NCBI GenBank assembly: GCA_921293015.1
Contig: OV121092.1
Coordinates: 2,486,001-2,550,000, forward strand
Direction: 5' to 3'
DNA from: Phorcus lineatus
Lineage: Eukaryota; Mollusca; Gastropoda; Trochida; Trochidae
DNA: 64,000 bases
The position numbers and the translations under genes were made by a program. Below are positions 12,671 through 23,699 of this stretch, in pieces; position 1 is the stretch's first letter; the number at the start of each line of letters is the position of its first letter. The notes beneath the pieces are model-generated. The model had not been told where the DNA came from. It searched no databases and saw only the letters and a list, made by a program, of their open reading frames with translations.

Positions 12671-12993
12671 TAAATTAATAATATAAAATGAAAATCATGT
12701 TTACTCTCAATTCTCGTAGTTGTGCGTAGGAATACAATTCTTACAATCGACGCATAATGTCATTAGACTGCTGAGAAATAAGTCAAGAGTAAGTCCGTTT
12801 ATAACAGCTTTAATTTTGAACAATACAAATGGAAGGCACTCATTCGTGTTTTGGTCACTACGAACACAAATTGGCGAGTTAACAAAACATAACATCAGTC
12901 ACTGAATTACTTGAATGAACGTTACTGAATTATGTGAATGAATGTCACGTGATCGTGACGTCATTGGAATGTGAGTTTTGAAGCGCGATTCAT

Positions 12994-13365
12994 TTAGTTT
13001 GAGTTAGTATCAGTAGGAGGAACACTGTCCTTGTTGTTGCTGATGAAGTTAACATTGATGACACAGTTGCTAACGGAACCACCGAAGATCGAGTTGATTG
13101 ATCGAAATTCGGAAGCACTGACGCTGACATTTCTAGAATCTACCGAAATCGGCAGCGATGACCTTGCACGATCTACTAGCGAAAGCCCGCTTGACGCGGA
13201 TTCGGAGGTCATGTTTACATTTGAAGAAGATGGACGTTGGTTAATGTTTGTGCTGCTATCTCTGAGCTGTTTCTTGGACCACTGAGAGTAATTATTTATG
13301 CTTTGCGTATTTTTTTGACCACTAATTTGCATGATTTGATTGGGAGGAATGTTACTCTCCGACAA
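12994..13365 (-). pseudogene. Coding remnant near P3, possible 3' exon of a recombinase-type element (copy 1)
   Basis: An uninterrupted 123-codon frame that opens with TTG-TCG-GAG, not ATG, so it may start after a splice acceptor. It is rich in Ser, Asn and Thr. Near the C-terminus is the motif FGGSVSNCVINVNF, then a polar tail and a stop. The frame at 21311-21698 shares the preceding AAATTATT..TTGTCGGA sequence and a similar GG-x-V/F-x-N-x-x-I motif followed by a polar tail. From memory, a short 'G..xxCxxNI' C-terminal motif occurs in invertebrate tyrosine-recombinase (Crypton-like) proteins; no catalytic domain is visible here, so this is only a suggestion. A TGACGTCATTGGAATGTGAG word lies just past the stop (12958-12976). 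Confidence 0.4.
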
Positions 13366-15229
13366 CGTTTGGACCTAATAATTTCGGGCTGAGTGGTTTG
13401 TGAGACGCTTACAATCAAGCTTGGTTAACGGGTATTTTCTAGCTGAATAAAATACAAAAAAAGATGAAGTCTGATGGCTTTGTTTGATCAAATTTATTTA
13501 TAAACAGCTAAACATTTTTTTAAAAAGAATTGTACTTTTATCTCGTATTTTATCAAAGTTTACAGAACAATATTTTTGACAGTCGCCATTTTCATTTACA
13601 TCATCACTGATAACTTGTCATGTGACTACAGGAAAATAGTTCCGGATGCGATCGCTTTCACGTGCAATGTTTCACAACAGTGTTGAATAACATGTCTTTG
13701 TTTCACAACTGTAGTATCTCCAACGAGAGTGTAATACATTTGAATCTTCACTTCCATTTTGCTTTCAATTTCCTCGCATAAAATGAGAACATATTGAATG
13801 GTAAGCTACTAGCTCTTTTTACTATCAATAAAGAGCAAAGTATTTGTTTCTCTCCCTTTGTCCATGTTGGTGCTCTATCACACAATCTACAAGTATGACA
13901 TTTGTGTAGTTTGCTTTAATTCTCCTGGTTTTTTTCGACGCCAACAAACAGAATCAAACAATATACTGATGGTAAGTTCAATGCTGACTCCATTTTGTTC
14001 AAAGTTGTTTGAATAATGTCGTCATTGTTTGAAGCTAATGCCGCAATCTTAAAGGAGATCATATTTGGTGACAAAATGAAGACTATGAAATACATCATAA
14101 CAATCAATGTCCGTTATTGCTCTACTGTCCATTACGCGGTTTCTATTTGTGCAAAGCTCATATGACTTTCTAAAGCTTGATCAAAGTAAATAAGCTTTCA
14201 CGAAATATCGAATATTTTCTCTTCTGTTTAGGTAGGTTTAAGGTATGAGTGTGGGATAGGCCAACTCAAGTAATTATTTAGTATAGCATATTTACTGATA
14301 AACACGTTTGACAAAATCCTGAAGCCTAGTTACACAAAAACCTGATGCTCATTCTCGAACGATAGCGCAATGTTGAATGGCACGGGGAATGAACGGGTCT
14401 AAACGGAGGCTATAATTACAGCACACTAGATAATAGGATAATTAAAATTGACAAGCGGACAAGACATTCCACTAGCTAATATGAACAACGAGGTAAGGTC
14501 GATCGATGGAGATTTACATCCTTCAGAACAAGTCAGAAGAGATACCTACAATAATGGTGTTCTTACATTGATTCACATGTCAAACCCCTTAACATATATT
14601 TGTGGTCATGATCAAGATATCTGGTCAAAAGCTCGAGGACGTTTGTATCTGGAAAAGCACAAGATATTTATACACACGCCATTATTCTTTTAAATGCATA
14701 GGTTATCCCTCTTCTTTATTGAGAAAACTTAAAGTTCTTTTCAACTGATTCTTTTGGCTTTCATTCTCACCCCACAGAGATGGCACAAGTCATTAAACCC
14801 TACCTCAACTATTGTTTACGAGTCCTTCTTAGGGTTGAAAAAGTTATCATCTGTAATTTCCCGAAAACTAGTAAGTATGAAGTATACAAGCCAAACAGTT
14901 CGTTTATTGGATCTAACCATTTATGACATGTGCAGAAGTGCAGCAGGATTCTATATTGAACATTGAAAAGAACGAACGACACTTGAAAATGAAATACAAA
15001 CTTACCGTTTAATTTGATTCATCTTCCTAGCCTAGATGTATATAAAACTATATCTCATTGGACAACTATAGATGAAATGCTATGCACTTAAAATATATTA
15101 TAAACATGAAACAAGTGTACAATTTAATTTTCTTAAACAGTAATTAAAGTGTTAAAGAAATAACTTTGAAATTGGCGAGATGTGTAGGCATGCACCATAG
15201 TTCTGAGGTAATGTCTCCTTCACAATCGA
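13366..15229. other. Region right of the coding remnant; no clear gene
   Basis: Low-complexity AT-rich sequence. GAGAGTGTAATACA near 13726-13740 is the inverse of the TTACACTC flank of P3 and may mark the other side of that element. A GGTAAGCTACTAGCTCTT word (13800-13817) recurs at 63392-63409. Short frames at 13916-14107 and 14448-14693 have no recognisable motif. Confidence 0.4.
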
Positions 15230-15330
15230 AGAATGCTGTAATTGGTTAGCAAATATTGCTGCCACATGGTGAGAAATCCTTATATTGACACAGCTTGCTC
15301 GCGAACTATTGTTCACAGTTATCGAATTTC
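15230..15330. repeat. Dispersed segment G
   Basis: GTAATTGGTTAGCAAATATT and the following GACACAGCTTGC-type words match 39590-39700 in inverted orientation (GCAAGCTGTGTCAATA, GCAGCAATATTTGC) and, more weakly, 56690-56760. Family type unknown. Confidence 0.5.
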
Positions 15331-15615
15331 CTGAATAGACCTGAACATTGTGGAATCAACAGAGCTATATACTTTGTAAAAACATCCTTCCCATATTTAT
15401 TCATAAATCAAATTTCTTTATATCAATTATTCTCCATAACGATTATTTCAACATCTCGAAAATTTAAATCCATTATTAGATATAAAATATTTAGAATGAA
15501 CGCAATTATATATGCCACAATGCCCACATTTTTTGAAGAAATAAACAATCTAAAGCTAACACGTATCACAGTTAATGAATAACAGGCCGCTAAATTCTTT
15601 CAAAAGATTCAATGA

Positions 15616-15937
15616 GGTGAGGTGAGGTGATTTGAGTTGGTGTTTAACGCCGCTTTCAAATTTGTTTCACTTATATCGCGGCTGCTAGTATTAATGCAGG
15701 GAGAGGGCCCGCAACACAATTGAGGCTATGGGTTGCGGTGAAACCTGTGAGCATCGGCTGGAACTAGCGAACCATGGGTAGTACTGTGCTGAATTTCAGG
15801 TTAGCATTGCACCCAAACCTGACTGCGTGTAGACCAGTTCTCTACTGCAGACAAAGTTGCCGAGCCCCTGGCGGGATTCGAACCACGGACCTCTTGATCC
15901 GAAGCCGAACGCGCTAGCCACTGCGCTATCCCACCCC
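15616..15937 (-). mobile_element. Family A SINE, full length with target duplication
   Basis: Full-length minus-strand copy. The tail (TCACC)n lies at the left, and the tRNA-like head ending GGGGTGGGATAGCGCAGTGG lies at the right. Flanks AAGATTCAATGA (15604-15615) and AAGATTCATTGA (15938-15949) match at 11 of 12 positions and are read as the target-site duplication. A-box TAGCGCAGTGG and B-box GGTTCGAATCC are present. Confidence 0.93.
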
Positions 15938-18466
15938 AAGATTCATTGAAGTTCCAACGTTATTGAAAGGGATAAAATATATTTCGGTTATTGTCAATGG
16001 TTGGTTCAAAGTCAAAAGCCCAATGCTCTTAAACTAACTTAGTGCTGATGCGGTAGTCATGTTTGATCAGGGAAAGGACAATACCTTTTCGCAGTTTCAT
16101 TGCATCAGGATCGGTACTCTGTTTACCTTGACGAAATTGATCGACGTCTTGAATCATTCACTAAAAACTTACAAAGGCAATAACTGGTGCCTCTCTGTTA
16201 TAGAGCTTCCTCTGTGCGTTTTCAAATGTCTATTATCTGGGTGACGTTCACGACTGTCTGTTCCGAAAATGAAAGCCTCTAGCGGTTCGCTATCCACATT
16301 GCCACAAAGTAGACATGAAGTGTTATTTTGAAGAAAGCTACCATAAGCTGTTTCATCATTTCTATATCCTAAAAAAATTGCTTATAATACATGTAAACGG
16401 GTCTTCTTAACGAACATTATTTTTTTAAAATTGAATGGGAACCTTTTCTGTCAGCAAGAATTCTTATCTCATGGGAAACCTTATCTCATGGAAGGCAGGT
16501 AGGTCATTTTAAAACAATTTAAAGTCACCCTAACAACCTTCACAGCTCCCTTCCCCATGATCCACCATATGTCAGCAATGCACTGGTCTCTTCTCCTGAA
16601 TAGTCTCTGCTGTCTAACGTATCCCCCTGGCTATGCTATTTATAGTATATTCCCTTTCCATATAAAAGAGGGGTGACAGGGGAGAGGGGTTAAGGGGTTG
16701 AGGGATAGAGTTGAGAGGTGTGTGGGTGCTTGCTCACATTAAAAGGAAGAAGTGGCGAATCCTTAACTAACATTTCATAATACAACATGTGATAGAACTT
16801 TACTACTACAAAGCTGACATTGAGATACAAATGTCTGACTTGATACCATTTATTTCAATTAACAACTCTAGCTACTAAACATATTTATTTTATAGCTCCC
16901 AACGTAAATATCAATTTCTTGCACTCAACTCTAGTAATGATACACATATTTACTTATCCTTTCAATAATTGAATTAATCAGTTATCTTTTAAAAACGATG
17001 GTGACATTTTAAACAGCTCTCGAGGTTTTAAAGATGTAGAGAAAGAGAATCTTAAACCATGTAAGACACACCCCCATTTGGACATTTACAGTTATCGAAT
17101 TTATAAATAGTGCTCTGCAGGTAGTTTAAGAATTGAACTTGGTCAAAATAAACACAATGCATATTATGTATTAAGAGAATAGACTTACTTTCATGTTTCG
17201 TTTGTTGTCTAGTCGAAGATGCGAAACTCAAATCAATGGACAGCTCTATTGAAGGATCTAAAAAAAGATAAATAAGATTCAAATTTAATTTTGTGTTCAT
17301 ATAATATTTCTTGAAACTTGTAAACAGTGGTAAAACGTTGCACTGATGAATCCAGGAAGTTTCAAAGGGGCTCACCGTCATGATAGGCAGTTACTTTTTC
17401 CAAATATGATGAATGAAGTTGGTAGGTCAAAGCCACTCCGTTGCCAAAGGGTGTATTTAACTACGGTGTATGCCTTAAAAGAATGACAATTAATAGTATA
17501 AGAGATATATATCAGTTTCATAGTACCCTTACCTTGATATTTCTAAATTGAAAATGACTTGCCCGTTGAGCCTAGATAAGAATAAAAGTAACCAATATTT
17601 CAATTTCAATAAGAAATTGCAGGGTTTTTTTATTTATTAAAAAATAAAAATTAGAAGTGTTGTTTTTAGCAAAAGCAATTATGGTTAGGTGAAAAATTAT
17701 CTTCATTTAATACAAAATAATAAAATCTATTTACGATGTGATCAAAAGTGTATCAAACAAAGGCATTCTTCGTCTTTGCTTACCGGAATCCTCATTGTTT
17801 TGGTTCGTGTGATTGACAGGGATCCGGGAACTAAGTCACTCATCTAACAGTAATTGCTGTCTCCAATTCAAGATCATTTCCTCCATTTCTAAGCTGGATG
17901 AAAGTGTCTCCAAGATCATACAATACGGAGAACAACTCCTGTCGTGTACTATGGATAACTTTATTGAGATATTTTCAACGTGAATGGTTTTAATACCATT
18001 TTTTTAAATAATGATGTCAGAAACGTGTCATTGCATATCGGAAAGTGGCATATGCACGTTAGTTTTGGCATGGCCACGGTTGGTATGATTTATATCGTCT
18101 TTTAAAACGAATTAAGTTGTGAAATAAAGATATTAATAGATTTACAAATTCCGAATATTAATGCTATAGTCTTTAACATAACAGAATGAATGCCAAATAG
18201 GTTAAATTCTCAAAAATTAAATCTCAAATCTATACAGAGCGACTTAAAACGTTAAGCGATGGAATATTTAGCGTAAAAACTTTCCTTGCATCAAAATAAC
18301 GAAAAAACGCCGAGTCTTTAAAAAGTTCTGAACAAATCTTAAAATCACCCTTGAATCACTCTATAACGTAGCCTTCTTTGTCAGCATATACATTAACAAT
18401 TGCCTTGACCAAAGGGCTGATACAACTAACACACGAGTAATGTTAAAATTAATGATATGTGTCCCA
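15938..18466. other. AT-rich stretch; G-quadruplex motif inside
   Basis: No gene or SINE recognised. Positions 16670-16697 contain four runs of four G separated by 3-5 nt. A minus-strand frame at 17052-17381 (109 codons) and a 60-codon frame at 16059-16244 have no recognisable domain. Confidence 0.45.
16670..16697 (+). other. Putative G-quadruplex motif
   Basis: G4-N5-G4-N3-G4-N4-G4, followed by a further GGG at 16702. This satisfies the usual intramolecular quadruplex pattern and stands out in an AT-rich context. Confidence 0.6.
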
Positions 18467-19485
18467 TGAGGGTTGTCACAAAAGATTTCCGACCTGAATA
18501 TTAAAACATGCCTGAAACGCAACCATACTGTGCGTGCATAAAGAACCTTCATTGACGTGTAAATGGCATGAAAATCACGAGATGCATACTCTTCAATTGC
18601 ATATAATAGCCCGTCATTCAAAGGTACCTTCACATCTTTTACCGAAATGGAGAATAGTGAATGTAGGGATTTTATAAAACATCTGAGTTTTAAAAAAATA
18701 CACTCTAAAGGAAATTCATGGGGATATGTTACAAACATTAGGGGACTCTGCTCCTTCATATATATTATCATTAAACATTGGTGTGCTGAATTTAAACAGG
18801 GTATAGTAAGCACTAATCGTCCATCTGATGTCACCACAGGTGAAAACATTGAGGCTCTTATTCACACAATGAGGCAAGACAGGCGAGTGACTATCATATA
18901 CTTTGCTGACACTCACCACGTGAGTAAAGCATCAGTTGAACGAATTATACATGAACATTTACATAAGAATAAGGTATCAGCACGCTGGGTCCCCAGAACG
19001 TTATCTATGGACCAAAATCGAAAACGTGTCATGGTCAGTCAGCAACTTCTTAAAGAATATCGCGCAGACCCAAATGAATTACGACAATTACGAGAAGAAA
19101 TCAAAGAGAAACGAAGAGGTAAACTGCGCAAAGGTGTGTGGCTGTTGCAGGACAATGCTCTAGTTCACACCGCCCAAATTGCAGTCAGTGCATCACAGGA
19201 TTGCGGGTTCAGGATTCTCCCCCACCCTGCCTTTTCTCCAGACCTAGCCCCTCAGATTTCTTCCTCTTTCCTCCACTGAAAACAGCTCCGTGGCAAATGG
19301 GTTGAGACTGACGATGACGTCATTGCTGCAGTAGAGGAGTGTTTGGGGTCTCGTGATAAGAACTGGTTTTCACGCTATAGCAAATGCATTGAGGTCAAGG
19401 GTGATTATATCGAAAAATAAGTCATAAAAATGTATATGTTTCTTTGATTTTGATGGTCAGGCCGGCAATTTTGGGACACCCCTCA
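18467..19485 (+). mobile_element. Mariner-family transposon, internally deleted
   Basis: About 1.02 kb between a left end TGAGGGTTGTCACAAAAGAT and a right end whose complement reads TGAGGGGTGTCCCAAAATTG; the next 12 nt also agree (TTCCGACCTGA / CCGGCCTGA). A TA follows the right end (19486-19487), as expected for mariner target sites; the left flank reads CA, probably a mutated TA. Full mariners are about 1.3 kb, and roughly 300 bp of the catalytic region is missing, so the copy is defective. Confidence 0.85.
18647..19420 (+). pseudogene. Mariner transposase pseudogene
   Basis: The frame from ATG 18647 (210 codons) begins MENSECRDFIKHLSFKKIHS, like mariner N-termini. It continues through EFKQG, RPSDVTTGENIEAL, the linker signature WVPRTLS and SQQLLKEYRADPNE. 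The segment holding the first catalytic Asp (the VDETW region) is then deleted; the frame resumes at LRQLREEIKEKRRGKLRKG and contains LLQDNALVHTAQ (second Asp, residue 169). After HPAFSPDLAP a 1-nt loss shifts the frame: the SDFFLFP motif is readable only in another frame. A further indel near LK restores a frame reading VETDDDVIAAVEECLG to KGDYIEK and a stop at 19418-19420. Two frameshifts and the deletion make it nonfunctional. Confidence 0.88.
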
Positions 19486-20273
19486 TAAATGCATTAATTC
19501 GCATGAACATAAGTATATGAATCACTTAACGCTATCAACTCAAATTTTATCTGTTATCATAAATAAGTTTCGAGCAACAGTCAGTATTTCTCGCAAAAAT
19601 TACACCATTAAGGAAATTTGGCATATGTTACTACAACAACTATGGGGGTGAATCTTTAATCTAATTCTGTATAATAACTATACTAATAAGTATAAAGTTA
19701 ACTCCGTCATTCAGATGTCAGTAGTAAACTTACACTCAGAAAACCCGTGTTTCCATAACAAATAAATTTGTATCGAGAATCATGATAATTCTATCTGACA
19801 TTCTCAATAATACGATGTTTGTCCATAGAATAAATTTGAAAACAATATCGGCGGTACACTCATATCTTCCATCATTTGGCATTAATTACATCTTTCTAAA
19901 CAAAATATTATTAGACACTGTAGGTTTATTCCTTGCCTTCCACCTGTTTGTGAGTTATTTAAACATCTTTTTTGCATTTCTAAGATTTATTTTGCTTCAG
20001 GATCTTTACAGGGTAGATAGGCCTATACAAAGTGCATACACATTTCTTCGAATACGCAAAAGATAGGCCCACAGTATACATACATGTAGACCTCGGGGAC
20101 TGTTCGATATGTAGGATTTGTTGTAGTTTATTATTTTATAGGCCTGTCCAATATTGTTTAAGTGTGTGCACATACAACCCATTTAAGCATGTCGCTTTAT
20201 CGTTCTATTACTCATGGAAACCGCGACTTTTTCAAATTGAATTCGCGTTTTTGAAAATTTATAATAAACCAGG
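19486..20273. other. No recognisable feature
   Basis: AT-rich. Open frames at 19782-20066 and 20032-20337 have no motif, and the latter runs into the SINE at 20274. Confidence 0.45.
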
Positions 20274-20449
20274 AGGTGAGGTGATGTGGGGTTTAGCGCC
20301 GCTTTCAAGATTATTTCACTTATATCGCGGCTGCTAGTATTAGTGCAGGGAGAAAGCCCGCAACACCATGTGGCTATGTATTGCGGTGAAACCTGCGAGC
20401 ATCGGCTTGAACTAGCGAACCATGGGTAGTACTGCGCTGAATTTCAGTC
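20274..20449 (-). mobile_element. Family A SINE, 5'-truncated
   Basis: Minus-strand tail AGGTGAGGTGA, a variant end TTAGCGCCGCTTTC, and the body up to the GAATTTCAG region. The head is missing. Otherwise close to consensus. Confidence 0.87.
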
Positions 20450-20529
20450 GTTTCAGTCATCAACACAACATTGTCCCTAACCCCGAATTCCGGTTATCAA
20501 ATTAAGCGCGCACTATCAAAGCGCAAAAG

Positions 20530-20660
20530 CAAATAATAGAGTATATATGTCGTGTGTTTTTTAAACACTGCGAACGAGTGAATCGTAAAACCATTTATTT
20601 CGACTACTAATTTGACAATAAATTTTGAGCTCGCACTCGGTACGAATTACCTAATCTCGG
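20530..20660. repeat. Possible degenerate palindrome P7
   Basis: AAATAATAGAGTATATATG resembles the outer left flank of P2 and the complement of the outer right flank of P4. It is followed by GCGAACGAGTGAATCG and GAGCTCGCACTCGG blocks. Arms are no longer clearly complementary. It may be the left end of the element whose right end is P4. Confidence 0.3.
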
Positions 20661-21310
20661 ATGGACTAATACTTCCTAAACCTAACTCCTCAATCACATT
20701 TTCGACACTTTATCAAAGCTGGGTGGAGTACTAAAGTTGACATATGCTTCCGTTTGTAAAATTTGCGCGAAATGCAAGCAAGCACATTTGTTTCAACTAC
20801 CAACAGATGTAAATAGAGTGGAAATAATGAATGTAGTTTGTGTTTATTAACACTGTGAAATTACTTAAATTCTTCTGCTTCTTTCTGTTGACTATCTAAT
20901 TTTTCGGAGTGGCGAAATCAAGAATTGATGAATTGAAGAATGTTATTTATAATGAATATTCCGAGCATTCCGAGATCATTTCATCAACTTTGATTGTTTT
21001 CTTTAGTCATGCAAATATTCACATTAATTGATTTAGAATAAAATGAAAATGGGATGAAAAAGTTCAGACACCATTCTAAAAGTCACTGTCAATCAAATAT
21101 ATTATTATCCATATGAGTTGAGGTAAGTCCGACATGTTGCACATGTATAAGAAACCCTAGAGGCAATTTGATTGGTCGAGTTGACGTGACATCGGAATGT
21201 GAGACTACTTTTTTCATTCATAAATTTTTACTATGTACAAAACTTTTTACTATGACTTGCGGTAATCTCGTGTCCTCCGAAACTATGAGTTTTTAATAAA
21301 TTATTCCCGA

Positions 21311-21698
21311 TTGTCGGATGCCCAACACAGAAATATTGGTTCACTTCTGTCGGCCCCAACTCCAGCAAATAGGCAGTTGTCGCTCCCGAATTCTCGCGAC
21401 GTTGACTCTTTAACAGTCAATCTTGATCAAAACGTTCTCCCGTCGAAACAAAATTCACAAGTCTTTTCAGTCAAGAACAACAACAAAGCAATTTCCTCTT
21501 AAGTTATCCGTGCAATCTTTGCTGAGCCAATATACGGAGGGAGGTGTTTTCAACATCACCATTGGAAATGCAACGGGTGCGAGTCCGTGTGACTGCCAGT
21601 GCCGTTCAATAACCGATCACCCTAGTGCCAGTGAACCCAACCCGAAGCGTCGACGAATCTCTCCTGTTGTCTTTTCAGATTCTTCGGATGACGATTAA
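21311..21698 (+). pseudogene. Coding remnant near P4, possible 3' exon of a recombinase-type element (copy 2)
   Basis: Starts after AAATTATTCCCGA with TTGTCGGA, as in copy 1 (minus strand at 13365). The first part (frame of 21311) runs to a stop at 21500. The frame of 21423 continues through KLSVQSLLSQ, EGGVFNITIGNATG, a CDCQCRS cysteine cluster, a basic PNPKRRRISP patch (possible nuclear signal) and an acidic end SDSSDDD, stopping at 21696-21698. The two parts overlap, so one frameshift or an unrecognised intron separates them. A family B SINE has inserted exactly at the stop codon. No catalytic domain is visible. The Crypton/tyrosine-recombinase suggestion is inference only. Confidence 0.4.
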
Positions 21699-22012
21699 GT
21701 GAGTGAAATGGGGTTTAACGTGCTTTCAACAATATTTCAGTTATTAAACACGTGGATGACAAGCATCCAAAAGAGAGTGGACAGATCAGGGAGAAAGGGA
21801 TCGACAGTATGAGGGAAAAGACGGAAAGAAAGGCATAGTGAGAGATAGACAACAGGTTTTAGAAGGACTCAAATTTGGTCTGGCTTGTATCCGTCGACCG
21901 GTCCAGCTTGGGTGCCCCTACCAGGAGCATGTGAACTCCAGCTGGCATAGCTCTGAGGGTCTCTAAAGCATGCAAACCACCACACTACGATAAGGTATTG
22001 AATCCAGTGGTA
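21699..22012 (-). mobile_element. Family B retroposon, full length with target duplication
   Basis: The tail lies at the left (GTGAGTGAAATGGGGTTTAA) and the 5' end at the right (complement of CCACTGGATTCAATACC). It is flanked by perfect 12-bp duplications GATGACGATTAA at 21687-21698 and 22013-22024. The left duplication includes the stop codon of the coding remnant, so the frame is not interrupted but its 3' side is displaced by 326 bp. Confidence 0.95.
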
Positions 22013-22397
22013 GATGACGATTAAATACCACATGCCGATCAAGTGCTGACATTGGTTTGACCAAAATAAAGTTGTTCAGTCGTTAATCATGTCATCTTTC
22101 TTTTAGACGCTTCATGGTTTAAGTGTGAGAGTGTTTTCACAGTGTGTTCCTGTTGAATGCAGTGACAGTTACATAAAATTGTTTAATGTAACTGGTGTGA
22201 TATTTGTTCTGAAAATCAATTTGAAAGTTTAAATGATAACTGAAATCAAAACTGTGTGACGTTTTCGAGAAAGAGTCGTATTTTGACGATATCAAATTGG
22301 CGCTAGATTTACTCTTACAAGTCAGTGCACCGCGACGTTGGCCTTGACGTCACTGTATTCATACAACTACTGCCATATTTAGGAATTATTTTGTTTT

Positions 22398-22580
22398 AGG
22401 GAGGATGGATAATAAAGAAATTAACACTCGCGTGGATGTCATATTGTATTTACAACACTCGTGCCTAAAATAAGGATATTTCCCTCGCTCTCGGTAGGAA
22501 AAATATCATTTTTCAGTCACTCGTTTTGTAAATACAATATGACATCCACGCTCGGGTATTAATCTCTATTTATTATTTAT
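22398..22580. repeat. Palindrome P4 (directional CTCG hairpin)
   Basis: The arms share GTGGATGTCATATTGTATTT plus ACAA and its complement. CTCG occurs in the plus direction on both outer arms (CACTCGCGTGG and CCACGCTCGGG), on both inner arms (ACACTCGTGCC and TCACTCGTTTTG) and in the loop (CCCTCGCTCTCGG). The outer right flank ATCTCTATTTATTATTTA resembles the flanks of P2 and P3. It is about 390 bp downstream of the remnant at 21311-21698 after subtracting the SINE insertion. A TTGACGTCAC word lies at 22346-22355. Confidence 0.9.
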
Positions 22581-22607
22581 TTATTCACATCTTTGCATTT
22601 CTTTTTG

Positions 22608-22847
22608 GAGTGAGCGAGTTGGGGTTTAACGTGTTTTGGACAAAATTGCAGTTATTAAACACGTGGATGACAAGCCGTCGACCTGTCCAGCGTGGGTGTC
22701 CCAACCAGGAGCATGTTAGCTCCAGCTGACATAGCTCTAGGGGTCTCTGAAGCACGCAAACCACCACACCGCGATAAGTGAGTGAGTGAGTGAGTGAGTT
22801 GGGGTTTAATGTGCTTCTCCGCAATAAGGTAATGAGTCCAGTGGTGG
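22608..22847 (-). mobile_element. Family B retroposon with internal deletion, interrupted
   Basis: The tail is at 22608 and the 5' end at about 22847 (GAGTCCAGTGGTGG on plus). The middle third of the family between GATGACAAG and CCGTCGACC is deleted. It is split by a 41-bp insertion at 22778-22818. Confidence 0.85.
22778..22818 (-). mobile_element. 41-bp solo tail of family B inserted in another B copy
   Basis: GTGAGTGAGTGAGTGAGTGA, then GTTGGGGTTTAATGTGCTTCT, flanked by CCGCGATAA (22769-22777) and CCGCAATAA (22819-22827), a 9-bp duplication with one mismatch. It is an extremely 5'-truncated insertion consisting only of the 3' tail. Confidence 0.8.
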
Positions 22848-22851
22848 CCAG

Positions 22852-22876
22852 TGTAATTGAATCCGCTGATCGAGTC
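22852..22876 (+). repeat. Family D end fragment
   Basis: AGTGTAATTGAATCCGCTGA followed by TCGAG matches the outer terminal repeat of the element at 2952-3289. It directly adjoins the 5' end of a family B copy. Confidence 0.7.
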
Positions 22877-22880
22877 GTGA

Positions 22881-23582
22881 TGTAGTCGCCCCACATAAAC
22901 CATGTGAATAGCTGAAAAGTCTTCACGTAATGTTTACCCAAAGGATGTAATATCTACCCGACTTTTAGATGAGTTACAAACAATATAAATTAAATGCTCT
23001 TAAGTTTATTTAGTTTTCTCTCTTCTTTTGCTAATTGTGTTCAAATGTTACACTTTTATACATGAAAAAATATTTTATTTACTGTGAAAGACACTAGTTA
23101 ACTTTTCACACATGATTCTCGAAAATATACACTTTTTTTCCGTGTTTCAGGTTGAAATTAAGCTACGTCTGAACATTTATCTAATTGAGTCTGTAATCTC
23201 ATTACAAAGGAAAAAGGATTTCTTTTATCAACAATGTCAATGACCCTTTAATGATAGCGACTGATAACATTTACTCACTCACAACTATCAACAAGATTTA
23301 TCTAAGGAATCACAATGGGAATTGTGCCCTTCACGTGTGGTTCGTATAAACTTGTTTATTTTAATTAAGTTTATAAACACACGATATGGATTTTTTTTAT
23401 AAGTTTGGTTGATTCATTTCATTTGTAAAATAAGATGGTTGATTCATTTCATTTGTAAAATAAGATTAAAGAAAGTAATCCGTTTTCCCTCCGTACATGC
23501 AATCGTCAAATCTTAAGTTCAATTATATTACATATGTTCCAATTCCGTTATTCCATAAATAAAACGTGTATATTGTTACCTC
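22881..23582. other. No recognisable feature
   Basis: AT-rich. A short tandem duplication of GGTTGATTCATTTCATTTGT plus AAAATAAGAT lies at 23407-23465; nothing else is recognised. Confidence 0.5.
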
Positions 23583-23699
23583 CTAATCCCTTTTGATCCC
23601 TTTCTCCTTGATCTGTCCACTTTCTTTTGGATGCTGGTCATCCACGTGTTTAATAACTGAAATGTTGTTAAAAGCACGTTAAACCCCAACTCACTCACC
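23583..23699 (+). mobile_element. Family B retroposon, 3' part
   Basis: Plus-strand 3' third of the family: GATCCCTTTCTCCTTGATCT through TTAATAACTGAAATGTTG to GCACGTTAAACCCCAACTCA and a short CTCACC tail. 5'-truncated. Confidence 0.88.

Noticed and set aside
13031..13285. Plus-strand 84-codon frame at the copy 1 remnant
   Set aside because: The minus-strand frame is longer, shares start context and C-terminal motif with the remnant at 21311, and is the better candidate.
18361..18919. Minus-strand frames overlapping the mariner copy
   Set aside because: They are antisense to the recognisable transposase and have no motif.
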